From: Hormiphora californensis | Taxonomy: Eukaryota; Ctenophora; Tentaculata; Cydippida; Pleurobrachiidae | Length of the DNA: 64,000 nucleotides | Assembly: GCA_020137815.1 (NCBI GenBank) | Contig: CM035355.1 | Span: 6,677,097 to 6,741,096 of the forward strand | Reading direction: 5' to 3' | Part shown: piece by piece, positions 1-11,799 of the stretch | How positions within the stretch are numbered: the first letter of the stretch is position 1 | Layout of the letters: each line of letters starts with the position of its first letter | The notes under the pieces: model-generated | Told to the model about the DNA's origin: nothing | The model's input: only the letters and a program-made list of their open reading frames with translations | Database searches by the model: none | Made by a program: the position numbers and the translations under genes

Positions 1-107
1 TCCCCTGCAACTTTCCATCTCAAAGAGTAGTTTGCGGGTGCAGCTACCAGATTTATATCCTATTCTCACGCCCCAGGCTGTACCAAAGAAAGGAAAATCG
101 ACTATAA

Positions 108-3100
108 AAGATACAGCATAAACACAAAGCATGTAGAACAATTTTCTTTCGTTATTCGAGCACGGCTGATGGAGAGGACTTCAGGTGTAAGCAAAGAGGA
201 AAAAAACCTGTACTGGACGAGGACCAAGGAGGAGCTACACAGGAAAAGACTTGGAAGATTGGGACATTAAATGTCCGCTCTCTAGTCAACAAAACTGGAG
301 GTGTTATTTCACATCTGGAAGACGCGGATTGTGATATCTGTCTCATACAGGAAACATTTTTAAAGTCCACTGACACAGGGAAACTCCAGGAAATCAGGGA
401 TAATGGATGGGATATTTTCTCATGCCCCAGAGGAGACAGAGGAGGTGGCGGGATCGGAATTCTTTTTCGAGATGGTATAGTTCTTCGGCAGTGTCCGGTA
501 AAGACCAAGTATAAGTCATTTCAAGTTCAAGAAGTTCTCATCAGTGACAGGGACCAACCGAAGAGACTCTGTAACATTTACCGCCCCCCATACACACCGA
601 AGTCAAGACTTACGGAGGCTACTTTCCTATCAGAGTTTGGTGACTACCTCTCTGAGCTTGTTATGAAGCAAGGTACTCCGATTATTGCTGGAGACCTGAA
701 TTTCCAGGTGCAAGATGATAACAACTTCTATTCAAGGAAACTGTTGGAGCTCCTGGATTCGTTTGACCTTCAACAAAGGGTACCACTGTTGCCTACTCAT
801 AGGCATGGAGGAACCTTGGATCTGGTGATAACTACGAGAGAAACTGCTCTGGATGACATATCCATCTTTCCAAATGGTACTACTTCAGATCACTTCCTGG
901 TGCGGTTTGGGATTCAAGTGAGACCTGACCTGTCTAACTCCCGTCTGAAGAGATCAGTGTTTAGAGAATATGTGGACTACAAGTCAATGGATTTGGAGGG
1001 ATTTAAAGAGGACTTGAGGAAAGCAGATTTTGAGGAAGGGAGGGATCCAGAGGAGGGTGTTGTGAACTTCTATCGTTGGCTGGAAGGGATAGTGGAAAAG
1101 CGAGTACCGAGGAAGCGGGTGAGGACGGGGAAAAAGTTTAAGCCGTGGAGGGATGAGGAACTTAGAGGATTGCTTCGTGAGAGGAGGGCTGCAGAACGGT
1201 ATTGGCGAAAACATGGGACTGAGGATGCAAAGCGGAGATTTAACGATCTGAAGAAACTGTATGGAAATATGGATAAAGAAAAGAGGTCACTTTTCATCAA
1301 AGAGGACTTGGATGCAGTCAAAGGAGATCCGAAGAAACTACAAAACAAGCTCCAGAAACTCCTGGGAAAGGCTGAAACTATTCTCCCTGAAACAACTAGC
1401 ACTAAGAGCTTGGCGGATGATTTCTCACAGTTTTTTAGTTCTAAAGTGACTAAAATTCGGAATCAAGTTAACGAAAAACAGCAACAAGCTGGTGACTTTG
1501 AGGAACCTGGAAGAAATTGTCATGCAACGTGGAAGGAATTCAGAGAGGTATCTGAGGAGGAACTTGTTTCAATTGTGAAGTCTATGTCAACTAAACATTG
1601 TGACCTTGACCCCTTGCCCACTTGGGTAGTGAAGGAGTGTATACGGGACCTTGCTCCTGTATTGACATCGATAGTCAACCACTCTCTCCAGCAGTCGACA
1701 GTAGCAGAATCTCTCCAGAAGGCGATCGTATTTCCTACTATTAAGAATATCTATGGAGATCGGGAAGCTCTCAGTAACTATCGGCCTGTTTCGAACATCC
1801 CATTTCTTTCTAAGCTTCTTGAGAAGGTAGTTCTCACGCAGCTGAATGACTACCTGGATAGCAATTCTCTTTTGGGCAAGCATCAATCCGGTTACCGTGT
1901 TGGGCACAGTTGCGAAACTCTGTTAGCCAGCATGTTTGATGATGTACTAGGCGAGATGGATAAAGGAAACGTAGTAGCTCTTATATGTTTGGACATGAGC
2001 GCTGCGTTTGACACAGTGGATCACGGAAAGTTGTTGGAGGTGTTGCAGAATCGGTTCGGAGTGGATGGTGATCCTCTTCAATGGTTTAAGAGCTACCTGA
2101 GTTCCAGATCTTTTAGAGTCTCTGTGGGTGATTGTCTTTCGGAAACCCTGGCCTTACTATGTGGAGTACCCCAGGGGTCCCTTCTTGGTCCAATTTTGTT
2201 TCTACTATACATTGAAGCTGTGCAAGACATTGTGGAGCCTTATGGTCTTCGGATAAAGCTATACGCGGATGACTCCCAGCTCTATAGTAGAGTCGATAAC
2301 TACATCGACCTCTCCCAATTGTTCCAGTTTTTGTTACATCTGTTTGGAGCCTCGACACGACCTCTAAACAGGTGTTACTTTTTCACAAACTGTTTTCATC
2401 TTGGTGTAATCAGCAGTTGAAATGTTGTTAATCATAACAAAAACCTAACTATTTTTTTTCAACTTGGGGTAAAACCATGGGTGTCAAAAGTTAGCTCTAG
2501 GTCCCCTGAGTAACCATCCGGAGACTCTAAGAGATATTTCAAGCCGTTCTCCTGTAATCATTTATCCCGGTAGAGCACATATTTGAGTATGGACGTACGT
2601 GCAATTGCCTACAACCTCAACTTTAATGTATAACGTTAATGTGCGTCTCTCTCTTTTCTCCCCCTTGAGAAAGAGTTATCTCGCGCGGCGCAACCGCACG
2701 TGCGGTTTTTCCAGAGAGAGTGAGAGACATACAATAACATGTAAACAGCCTGCCAGCGCTCACGTACGTCCGCATTGTATTTTTTTCTCCACCGGGATTA
2801 ATGATTACGGGAGAACGGCTTGAAATATCTCTTAGAGTCTCCGGATGGTTACTCAGGGGACCTAGAGCTAACTTTTGACACCCATGGTTTTACCCCAAGT
2901 TGAAAAAATTTAGTCAGGTTTTTGTTATGATCAGCAACATTTCAACTGCTGATTACACCAAGATGAAAACAGTTTGTGAAAAAGTAACACCTGTTTAGAG
3001 GTCGTGTCGAGGCTCCAAACAGATGTGACAAAAACTGGAACAATTGGGAGAGGTCGATGTAGTTATCGACTCTACTACTATGTGAGTCTGGTTCCTACGG

Positions 3101-3990
3101 ATTCTACTGGCTGGTCTGAGGCAAAGGTGGATATTGAGGAGTGTTTGGCGAGGGTAAAGAGGTGGATGGTAGGACAGTGGTTAAAATGCAACGAGGCTAA
3201 GACAGAATTCATCCTGCTTGGAAAGCGCAGTTCGTTAAGTAAAGTCTCTTTTGATCCAGTCATCAGCTTTGGGGGAACGGAAATTTTTCCTAGTGAATGC
3301 AGTGGAACAGATGGTAAAACCCTGGGAATTCTCTTGGATCACAATTTAAATCTCGAACGTCAGGTTAATAATGTGAGGAAACAGTGTGGACTGGTATTAC
3401 GGAACCTATGGCAACTACACAAATGTTTTGATGTCACAACAAAGATAATGTTGGTCAAACAATTGATCATTTCGAGGATTGACTACAGTAACATTCTGTA
3501 TTATGGACTTCCTGGCCGAGTTCTCAGTGGGCTCCAGAAACTCCTTAACGCCTGTGTTCGCTTCATATTCAACATCCATGGGCACCAAGAGGATTACATG
3601 GAATACTTCAGGAAGTGTCATATTTTACCGATCTCCTACAGGCTGGACTTCAAAGCCTGTCTAATCGCCTACAAGATAGTCTATGGAACAGCACCCCGTT
3701 ACCTCCAGGAAATGGTGCCACTTGATGACAGTTGGGGTCTCTCCAGGACAACAAGGATGACTAATGTTGCTGATCCGTACAGATTGAAACACCCGAAGAT
3801 GACCAGTATCAACGCCAACTCTAAGTTGAGACGCAGGAGACTATCGGTATTTCTACCTAATGTTTGGAATGGACTACCCCTTGAGCTAAGGTCAATCCCC
3901 AACGTCGAAACCTTCAAGGCCCGCCTGAAAACACATCTCTTCGTTGGTGCATTTGGAGTGGGTGATGGGGAACCCATGACTGAGTTGTAA
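108..3990 (+). pseudogene. Non-LTR retrotransposon ORF2 (endonuclease-RT), split by an insertion
   Basis: The open frame runs from 108, just after a stop, into the insertion, and resumes at 3081 through the stop at 3988-3990. The endonuclease part shows LNVRSL, IQETF, GDLNF and TSDHF, the usual order of AP-endonuclease motifs. The RT shows SNYRPVSNIPFLSKLLEKV, the catalytic strand LDMSAAFDTVDH, GVPQGSLLGPILF and YADDSQLY. The C-terminal part ends in PNVWNGLPLELRSIPNVETF and KTHLF, typical of CR1/L2/Rex-like elements. Apart from the insertion immediately after YADDSQLY I see no frameshift. This suggests the copy was intact when it was hit. The inserted DNA now supplies stop codons, so the protein is broken at the palm domain. 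Confidence 0.85.
2285..3077. mobile_element. 793-bp foldback element inserted in the RT palm
   Basis: Two long inverted arms (about 2285-2572 and 2790-3077) surround a roughly 220-bp loop. The ends are TAGTAGAGTCGATAAC and its reverse complement. The host coding sequence is duplicated as CTA on each side (2282-2284 and 3078-3080). Removing one CTA plus the element restores the RT frame. No coding capacity is seen. It is a non-autonomous foldback/MITE-like element; the 3-bp duplication does not settle the superfamily. Confidence 0.85.
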
Positions 3991-4477
3991 TGTTTGTTGT
4001 AGTTGTGGGGCCTGCGGGCAGTCAGTGTCAACCTCTCTCTAGCCATGTTATTATTTCACTACCTAGTATCCTTTTTCCTATCAGGTGTAAGTAAAGTGTG
4101 TTTAATTTATAGCTACAGGTTTATGGGACCAGTTTATCCTTCAGTTTTATATGTCCAGTCAATTTAGTCTTACAATATATTGTTCTTTTTCAACCAGAGT
4201 GTTCGTGTGTGTCATATATTTAATCGAGGATATACCGCTCTGATGACTCGACGGAGCATCGCCAATATTTTGACATGTTTCCGTCGGGTATGGGCGGTAT
4301 ACAAGCGCGGAATATTATTATTATTATTATTATTCGTCCATTGTATATTGTTAAACAGCTGACGACAGACGACGAGTTGATAATTGCTGGGCCTGGGATA
4401 TAGTCTCTTCCACCATCTGCTGCAAACAACACCTTAGTATTGTATGTTAGTTTAGTTTTTTCGAGGTCTTATTTGTG

Positions 4478-5985
4478 CTGTTGCACCTCCCCCATAATAG
4501 TATGAACAATACAAAAGTAGGGGGTAGATTCGACGGTGTGAGAGAGAAAAAAGAAAGAAAGGGAGATAGATAGAGAAAGAAAGAGAAGACTGGTGGTTGG
4601 GATAGCTTTAGGACTACTTCTACTCATGACGATCAGCAAACCGAGAACGAGTGATTCAGGAGTGAGAACCGAACCCCGGAGAAAGAATGAGAAATTATGT
4701 GTACATTATGATTGAGAAAGAGAATGAGAAAGATAGGGTGTGTGAAAAAGAGGGTGTGAGAGAGACGGGGGGAGATAGAGAATTATAAATTCTGTGTACA
4801 ATAAGTATCTAACTTGTGATTGAGAGGGGGAGTGAAAGAGATAGTGCTAGACATCATGGCTGGTAGGAGAAAGGGAACTGAGACAATTGTGAGAGAGTTT
4901 TGAGAGGAATAGTGTCTTGTATTATACAATAGACGTCAGACGTTTATATTAGTTTGTATGCAGTATAAGACCTAAGTACATCATTCTCTCGTATCTTTTT
5001 CTTTCTAATGTGGGAGTTATAATGGTATTGGTGCTGAAGAGGGCTGTGTTATCTTCTCCCCTCTCTTTCTTTTCTTTTTTTCATCATTTCCGTGCTAACA
5101 TTTGTCACTCCCTGTTACACGCCATGTAATGTACTCTGGCCATGTATGTGCCACGGTCTTTTAGTGGGAGAGTTACAATTGTACTGAAGGGGGAAGATTC
5201 TTCTCTCCTCTTTCTTTCTCTCTAGTGTGGGCGTTGTAAAGAGACAATCAACTTCTCTCATACGTGCATTCCATGAATCATGACAACATTGCCGCTTTAC
5301 TACAACAGTACAGTACAACAGATCAAACGCATGTGAGAGACGGGGAGAGATAGAGAATTAGAAATTAAGTGTACATTGTACAATAAGTACCTAATTTGTG
5401 ATTGAGAGGTGAGATAGAGGGGGCGTGAGAGAGAGGGAGTGAAAGAGATAGTGCTAGACATCATGCTGGTAGGAGAAAGGGAACTGAGACAATTATGAGA
5501 GAGTTTTGAGAGAAATAGTGTCTTGTACAGATGTGTTTGTGTGCAGTTATACTAAGACATAAGTACATCATTATCTCTCTCCTCTCTCTCTCTCTCTCTT
5601 TCCTATTAGTGTGGGAATTATAATGGTACTGGAGGGGCTGTTATCTTCTCCCCTCCTAATCTCTCTCCTCTTTTTCTTTTTAGGATGAGGGCACGCAAGG
5701 GGTGGATTCTTATCTCATCTCTCTTTCTTTCTATATAGTTTGGGGTGTAAAGATACTATCAAACTCTCTCATCCGTTCAATCAGAATGAGCACATGGCCG
5801 CTTTACGAACAAACCAACAACTCAACAGCACGGCATAACAGGTCAATGCATTATGGGGAGTGTTTGAACCCAATGTGTCATCACAAAACATGGATCTCGT
5901 TGTACCATTTGTGCTGTTGCACAATGTACCATCAGCAGCTTGTATTGTTCATACTATGGGGGAGGTGCAACAGCACAATCAGCAG
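4478..5985. repeat. 1.5-kb region with terminal inverted repeats and an internal tandem duplication
   Basis: About 35 bp at 4478-4513 (GTTGCACCTCCCCCATAATA and on) recurs inverted at about 5949-5985, so the block looks like one element. Inside, a unit of roughly 580 bp is present twice (about 4757-5335 and 5333-5855). Shared landmarks include AGTGCTAGACATCATG, AGTGTCTTGTA and TTATCTTCTCCCCTC. The block is rich in GA and TC runs. No credible gene is present between 4334 and 6516. Confidence 0.6.
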
Positions 5986-6516
5986 CTTGAGAAACAAAAG
6001 TTTGATCGCATGTTAACAAGGACACGTGATCGGTGCAAGCAGTACTATCCATTACCTAATTACAACCATCGGCATGTGTGATGTGAGAGGTGGGGCCGGG
6101 ACAGCTCACAAGCTCAAACTTGCCAATCAGCGGGAGAGAGATGTTACACCCGTTGCCATGTCGCGGACAGTGCATTCAATCTACTCCGCAAACAGTCGAC
6201 GAGCAAGGCCTTCCAAGGATTTCAAAACGCACACAAATAGAAAGATATTTGTGCGCGCGACCGATTTTTGCTATTATTTGCGCGTGCAAAAAACAAAGAA
6301 AGACAATACTATTATTTTAATTTAAAAAAATAATAGTATGAACAATACAAGGTCTTATATTTCTTGTTACAGTTTCAATTTCACTTTTCTTCAAGGAGTC
6401 CGGATTTACATCTTTGTTTTTCACAATTTTAGTGCCTTCATTCGTCGTAACATTCATGTATTCTGTATTATTCTCTAGCCGACCATTACTCCCCACTTTA
6501 GCATCATTTTCCCGAG

Positions 6517-8047
6517 ATGTCCCTAGAGGATCCATCAAACCAGACGCACTACGAGATAGCATCACCTCTTTACAGGGGAATTCTGGCATCTTGGTGCTTC
6601 GGAACAGGCACATTCTCTATCATAGGTTCGTAAAGCTACCTGTTACTATATAGCAGAGGAACATTATAACAAGTTCAAGGAGCCTTTACATGAGATCATC
6701 GTGCAATCAGGCATCGTACTGACCACTGTTCTCAAAGCGAAATGGGCCAGGCATCGTACTGACCACTGTTCTCAAAGTGGTCAGGCATCGTACTGCCCAA
6801 TGTTCTCAAAGTGGTCAGGTATCGTGCTAACACTCGATTAAAATTGTTAATTCCCAAAACTCTGCAGGTAACACCGTGGTTCTCCTTGCATCACGTCGCT
6901 ACAATGCCATTCGTCTTGATAATGTATCAGGTACCCTGGTGGAGGGTATTGCAGCTGCTGACATTCTCTACTCAATCTTCGTTATACTACAGGTAGGAAC
7001 TTGTTATATTCTAAACCTCCTTTAAATTTGTGAGGTGCACAGTGAAACAAGGTCGAGCATGGCAAGTAGGAACTTATCCCGACCATAATGGTCAATGACC
7101 AATGTATTGACTTGTATTGCGGGGTTATCTCTAGAACAATTAACAAACCACTGCAGCAGCAAGTAGGAATCAATGAATAGCGGAGTTGATAGATAGGATA
7201 CAAGCAGTATCATAATAGCGTCTATATTCTGCAGTTCAAGCACTCTCTTGTATCTCCTCTCATTCAGCAACTTAACCACTTTCCCCGACAGGTCGGGATA
7301 TCCCTCTGTATAAACGGGTGGCAGTACGATTGGCACATGTGGACCTGCAACCTCTCCACATATCTCCAACACGCCCTGGCCCTCTCCGACATCCTACTGA
7401 TATGCGCACTGAACATCTCCAAACTTGCAGTGATCATGTTCCCCCTGCGGGCCCGGTCCTGGACCCGGCGACACGGTCTGGTGTTTTGTGTGATCTCGGT
7501 AGTGCTGGCTAATGTTTACCCCGTCATGGCAGCATACCGTCCAACCCAGTTTGATTGGAGATGCTACAGGTGCGCATATCAAACCGTGGATCCTATCTCA
7601 GTCTGGACCTGGCTAGGTCCACTCTGTATCAGTCTCTTCCTACTGCTTCCTAACGTGGTAGTGATCGTGACAACTGCCGTCCTGCTTTACTACGTGAAGA
7701 AGGTGTCCGGAGAAAACAAACAGGCCATTTTGACCCTTGTCCCTGTTTCGATAGTCTACATCGTCTCGTACGCCCCCATTGGGGTATATTTTGTAGCAGA
7801 GACAGGGCTGGCAAACGGTGCAGAGGCGTTGTATTCTGCCTTGAATAGGTATGGGATGATGATAAAGTTTCTCAACAACAGCGCCAACCCTCTGATTTAC
7901 TTCTTCACCCTCCGATCCTTTAGACAGTTTATTGTGGCAGGTGCCCAGGATGGGAAGTTTTCCAAGGTCAACCTGAGCAGTGCTAGCATGAAACGGAAGA
8001 GCACGTTTCGATCAGCAGCACAGAATGTTCAACTTTCTAAGATTTGA
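6517..8047 (+). CDS. Class A rhodopsin-like GPCR, paralog 1 (329 aa)
   Basis: Exons are 6517-6625, 6868-6992 and 7292-8047, in phases 1 and 0. The start MSLEDPSNQT aligns with the start of the paralog at 9900. TM1 is split by intron 1 before GNTVV. TM2 carries the conserved Asp in AAADILYS. TM3 begins after the disulphide Cys (TCNLSTYLQ), TM6 has VSYAP, and TM7 has NSANPLIY, the NPxxY motif. The position of the DRY motif reads ISK (LNISKLAVIMFPLRAR). An N-glycosylation site lies in the short N-terminus (NQT). The protein is a predicted plasma-membrane receptor; the ligand is unknown. The C-terminal tail is short and basic. Its neighbour is a tandem duplicate about 1.85 kb downstream. Family call is secure; the subfamily cannot be given. 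Confidence 0.88.
6692..6835. repeat. Tandem repeat in GPCR intron 1 (about 45 bp, about 3 copies)
   Basis: The motif CAGGCATCGTACTGACCACT followed by GTTCTCAAAG recurs three times with a decaying fourth. It resembles the dispersed motif TCAGGCCAATGCTCTGACCA seen elsewhere in the window. Confidence 0.7.
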
Positions 8048-9188
<1,141 letters not shown>

Positions 9189-9345
9189 CAGTCGGACCCC
9201 GATTTACCGGAACACCGATTTACCGGGAGGATAAACTTCCCCCGATAGAGGAAATTAACGGTTTTTGACCCCGATATACCGGGCACCCCGATATACCGGG
9301 CAAAACCCTTTCCCCCGAGCATCCCGGTAAATCGGGGTCCGACTG
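9189..9345. mobile_element. 157-bp MITE with pogo/Tigger-like ends
   Basis: The terminal inverted repeats are CAGTCGGACCCCGATTTACC and its complement, flanked by TA at 9187-9188 and 9346-9347. The interior repeats the motif CCCCGATATACCGGG. CAGT-type ends with a TA duplication are characteristic of the pogo/Tigger branch of Tc1/mariner. There is no coding capacity. Related ends occur at 48185-49287 and 55096-55183. Confidence 0.85.
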
Positions 9346-9899
9346 TACTATTATAGCTGAGCATTAGTCCTGACCTGAGTTATTTTGTATTGAGGTCTGG
9401 CGTCTGCACAGGGAAACTCGATATTTTGCTTTTTTTAGAGAAATAAAAAATGTTTGCACCAGGTGCTTTTACAGATAGCACCTCTCAAAAAAAGTTGATC
9501 GATTTTTGATCACCATCATTCTTTTCTATCTCTTTTTTTCTCAAGTTAGGATATTCTTGAATATTCTTTAGGATCCTCATTCATATCGCCAGATCATTGC
9601 AAGCTTGCTGCCAGACTATTGATCAACCCCAAGGAACCACCGAGCTGCACCTCTATAACACCTGTGGTTGATCCCATTGTACACAACAGACCAAAGACAC
9701 AAAATAATCTTCCCTGGGCCTTTCTTTTACAAATCGATAATTACCCTCCTCTTACTCTCCTCTCGCTCCCACTTTGCACTAAAATTACCTTTAGTATGAT
9801 TTCCCCTCTTAAACAGTTGTTATGCTATGTTGTATGAATTCCTATCCAGTGATCCGAATCACCTTTTATTACAAATTTGCAAATTTTTTTCCTCAGACT
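9346..9899. other. Upstream region of GPCR paralog 2
   Basis: I see no exon or repeat of note. The start codon at 9900 is preceded by a pyrimidine-rich stretch ending in CCTCAG (9891-9896), which could be the acceptor of an untranslated 5' exon. Confidence 0.4.
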
Positions 9900-11024
9900 A
9901 TGGAAATGAATGCCCTTCTTAGTAAGGGGGAATTGAACGTTTCCCCGGGAAACCAGACACACTATGAGATAGAATCACCGCTCTACAGGGGTATTCTGGC
10001 GTCTTGGTGCTTTGGAACGGGTTTACTCGCAATAGCAGGTGAGTCGCTATGATACTTATCGAACTATTTATTCTTCTTGTTTTTGTTCAAAGATCGTTAC
10101 GTAGTGTGAGCATCTTAGCAACAAGTGATGTATGTTTGCCTCCACTATTTCACTTCGATCTCCACAGGAAATGTCATAGTGTTGGTGGGATCTTTGCGCT
10201 GTGGAGCTATCAAGCTGGACAAGGTTTCTCGGACCTTGGTTGAAGGTATTGCCCTTGCAGATATCATCTACGCAGCGTTTGTAATGATTCCAGTTGGAAT
10301 ATCATTCTCAATAAACGACTGGCAGTTTGAGACGATTCCCTGGGCGTGTGGTCTCTCTACCTACCTACAATTCTCATTTTGCCTAACGGATATTCTCCTA
10401 ATTTGTGCACTAAACATCTCAAAACTGGTTGTTCTCATAAAACCGTTTGCAGCCCGCTCCTGGACGAGGCGACACGGCCTAATATTCAGTGCAGTAGCGG
10501 TGACACTTGCCAATATCTACCCTCTCTTCGGGATTGGACGTCGCTCTGAGTTCGACTGGCGGAGTTACAGGTGTAACTACAGCTCATCCGAGGGTGTTTG
10601 GGTGTGGCTAGGTCCTGCGCTACTCGGAATATTCCTGCTGTTCCCCAATGTAGTTGTGATTATCACTACACTGGCATTGCTGTATAAAGTTAAGAAGGCC
10701 ACAGGGGTACACCGCAGGGCCGTGATGACGTTAGTTCCAATATCTGCCATATACCTTGTATCCTATGCTCCAATTGGTGTGTACTGGGTGGCTGAGAGTG
10801 CTTTTCAACAAGGTGGACATTACTTGACTCTCAACCGATTTGGATCAACAGTGAAGTTTCTAAACAACAGTCTTAATCCGCTTGTGTACTTGATTAGTTT
10901 GAGGAGCTTTCGGAGATTTGTCCAGCGGTTGTGTGCCCAATGTGATTGCTCGAGGAGCGTGACAGCAGACACAATTGATTCAAGGTCACTTTCCCCGGTT
11001 GTAAGAGAACATAGAGACGTTTAG
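9900..11024 (+). CDS. Class A rhodopsin-like GPCR, paralog 2 (331 aa)
   Basis: Two exons, 9900-10038 and 10168-11024, are joined in phase 1 inside TM1. The protein parallels the receptor at 6517: NVSPGNQTHYEIESPLYRG, then TM1 GNVIVLVGSL, TM2 with the conserved Asp (ALADIIYAAF), and the TM3 disulphide Cys in ACGLSTYLQF. ISK again replaces DRY (LNISKLVVLIKPF). TM6 has VSYAP and TM7 NSLNPLVY. Two N-glycosylation sites lie in the N-terminus. The intron that paralog 1 has between TM2 and TM3 is absent here. A polyadenylation signal AATAAA sits at 11069-11074. The protein is a predicted plasma-membrane receptor of unknown ligand. The pair is a clear tandem duplication. Confidence 0.9.
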
Positions 11025-11150
11025 TTTGTTGAGTTAGAACTGCGATCCAAACTTAATATGTACTACTCAATAAATTATCATCCGTTGGTTTTGTAAATAA
11101 CGTTATTTCATTTCTAATAGCTAACAAAACAACTTGTTTTATGCCACTAC

Positions 11151-11748
11151 CTGTGGATTTGATGAGTTTCAGGCATCCTTTAGGAGTACAAGGCAGGAAG
11201 CAGTTGATAAGCTCACCCCTGCTCAGCTTGCCACTGTTAGCCACCGTCAACCTGAAGAATTGGGAAGTGGTCAAATGATATCATTTAAAATGAAAACACA
11301 GTATTTGACAGGTATGTAGAACTTTTACATTTAGGGTAGGTTAATTAGGGTAGGTCTATAAAGTATCGTGTCTTAAGGTTTTACCATGTATAACGTCTAC
11401 ATGGTGCACAGAGCTTTTCTGGATCAGTTTCTGATTCTAGCTTGGTCCATTATAATTAGGTCAACAAACCGTGTCCCGTATCACATTCTCCATTTCAAAT
11501 CATTGCATTTCACTGCTCCCCAACGACAGCAAGTGGGTATGGAAGGTTCAGACACACGGTCACGCACACTGTCTCGTACTTGTCACATGTTGGTTACTGC
11601 TGTGTGTGATCAGATAGTAACAGGTGGAACGTGGGTGTATAATAGGAACCAAGATCACATGCAGTTCACGTGACAGTAGCCTGATCGCACGTGGTAGTAG
11701 GACACACGTACGTGGTGTAGCCTGCAGTAGTTCACATGTTGAGAGAGA

Positions 11749-11799
<51 letters not shown>

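Larger units (their letters stand above)
108..4333 (+). mobile_element. CR1/L2-like non-LTR retrotransposon, interrupted
   Basis: This is a LINE-type element with an apurinic endonuclease domain followed by reverse transcriptase, so it would copy itself by target-primed reverse transcription. The coding part runs 108-3990 and the 3' UTR to about 4333, where an (ATT)n run (about 4312-4333) looks like a simple-repeat tail. No ORF1 or 5' UTR is visible and no in-frame ATG precedes residue 186 of the open frame. The copy is therefore probably 5' truncated, or its start lies before the window. A foldback element interrupts the RT at 2285-3077. The 3' boundary is inferred from the tail only. Confidence 0.8.

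Noticed and set aside
7022-7372. 116-codon minus-strand frame over GPCR1 intron 2
   Set aside because: It crosses the intron and exon 3 of the receptor in antisense and has no family resemblance.
9619-10052. Small plus-strand open frames upstream of GPCR2
   Set aside because: They do not extend the receptor frame upstream of 9900, and the paralog's start aligns with 9900.
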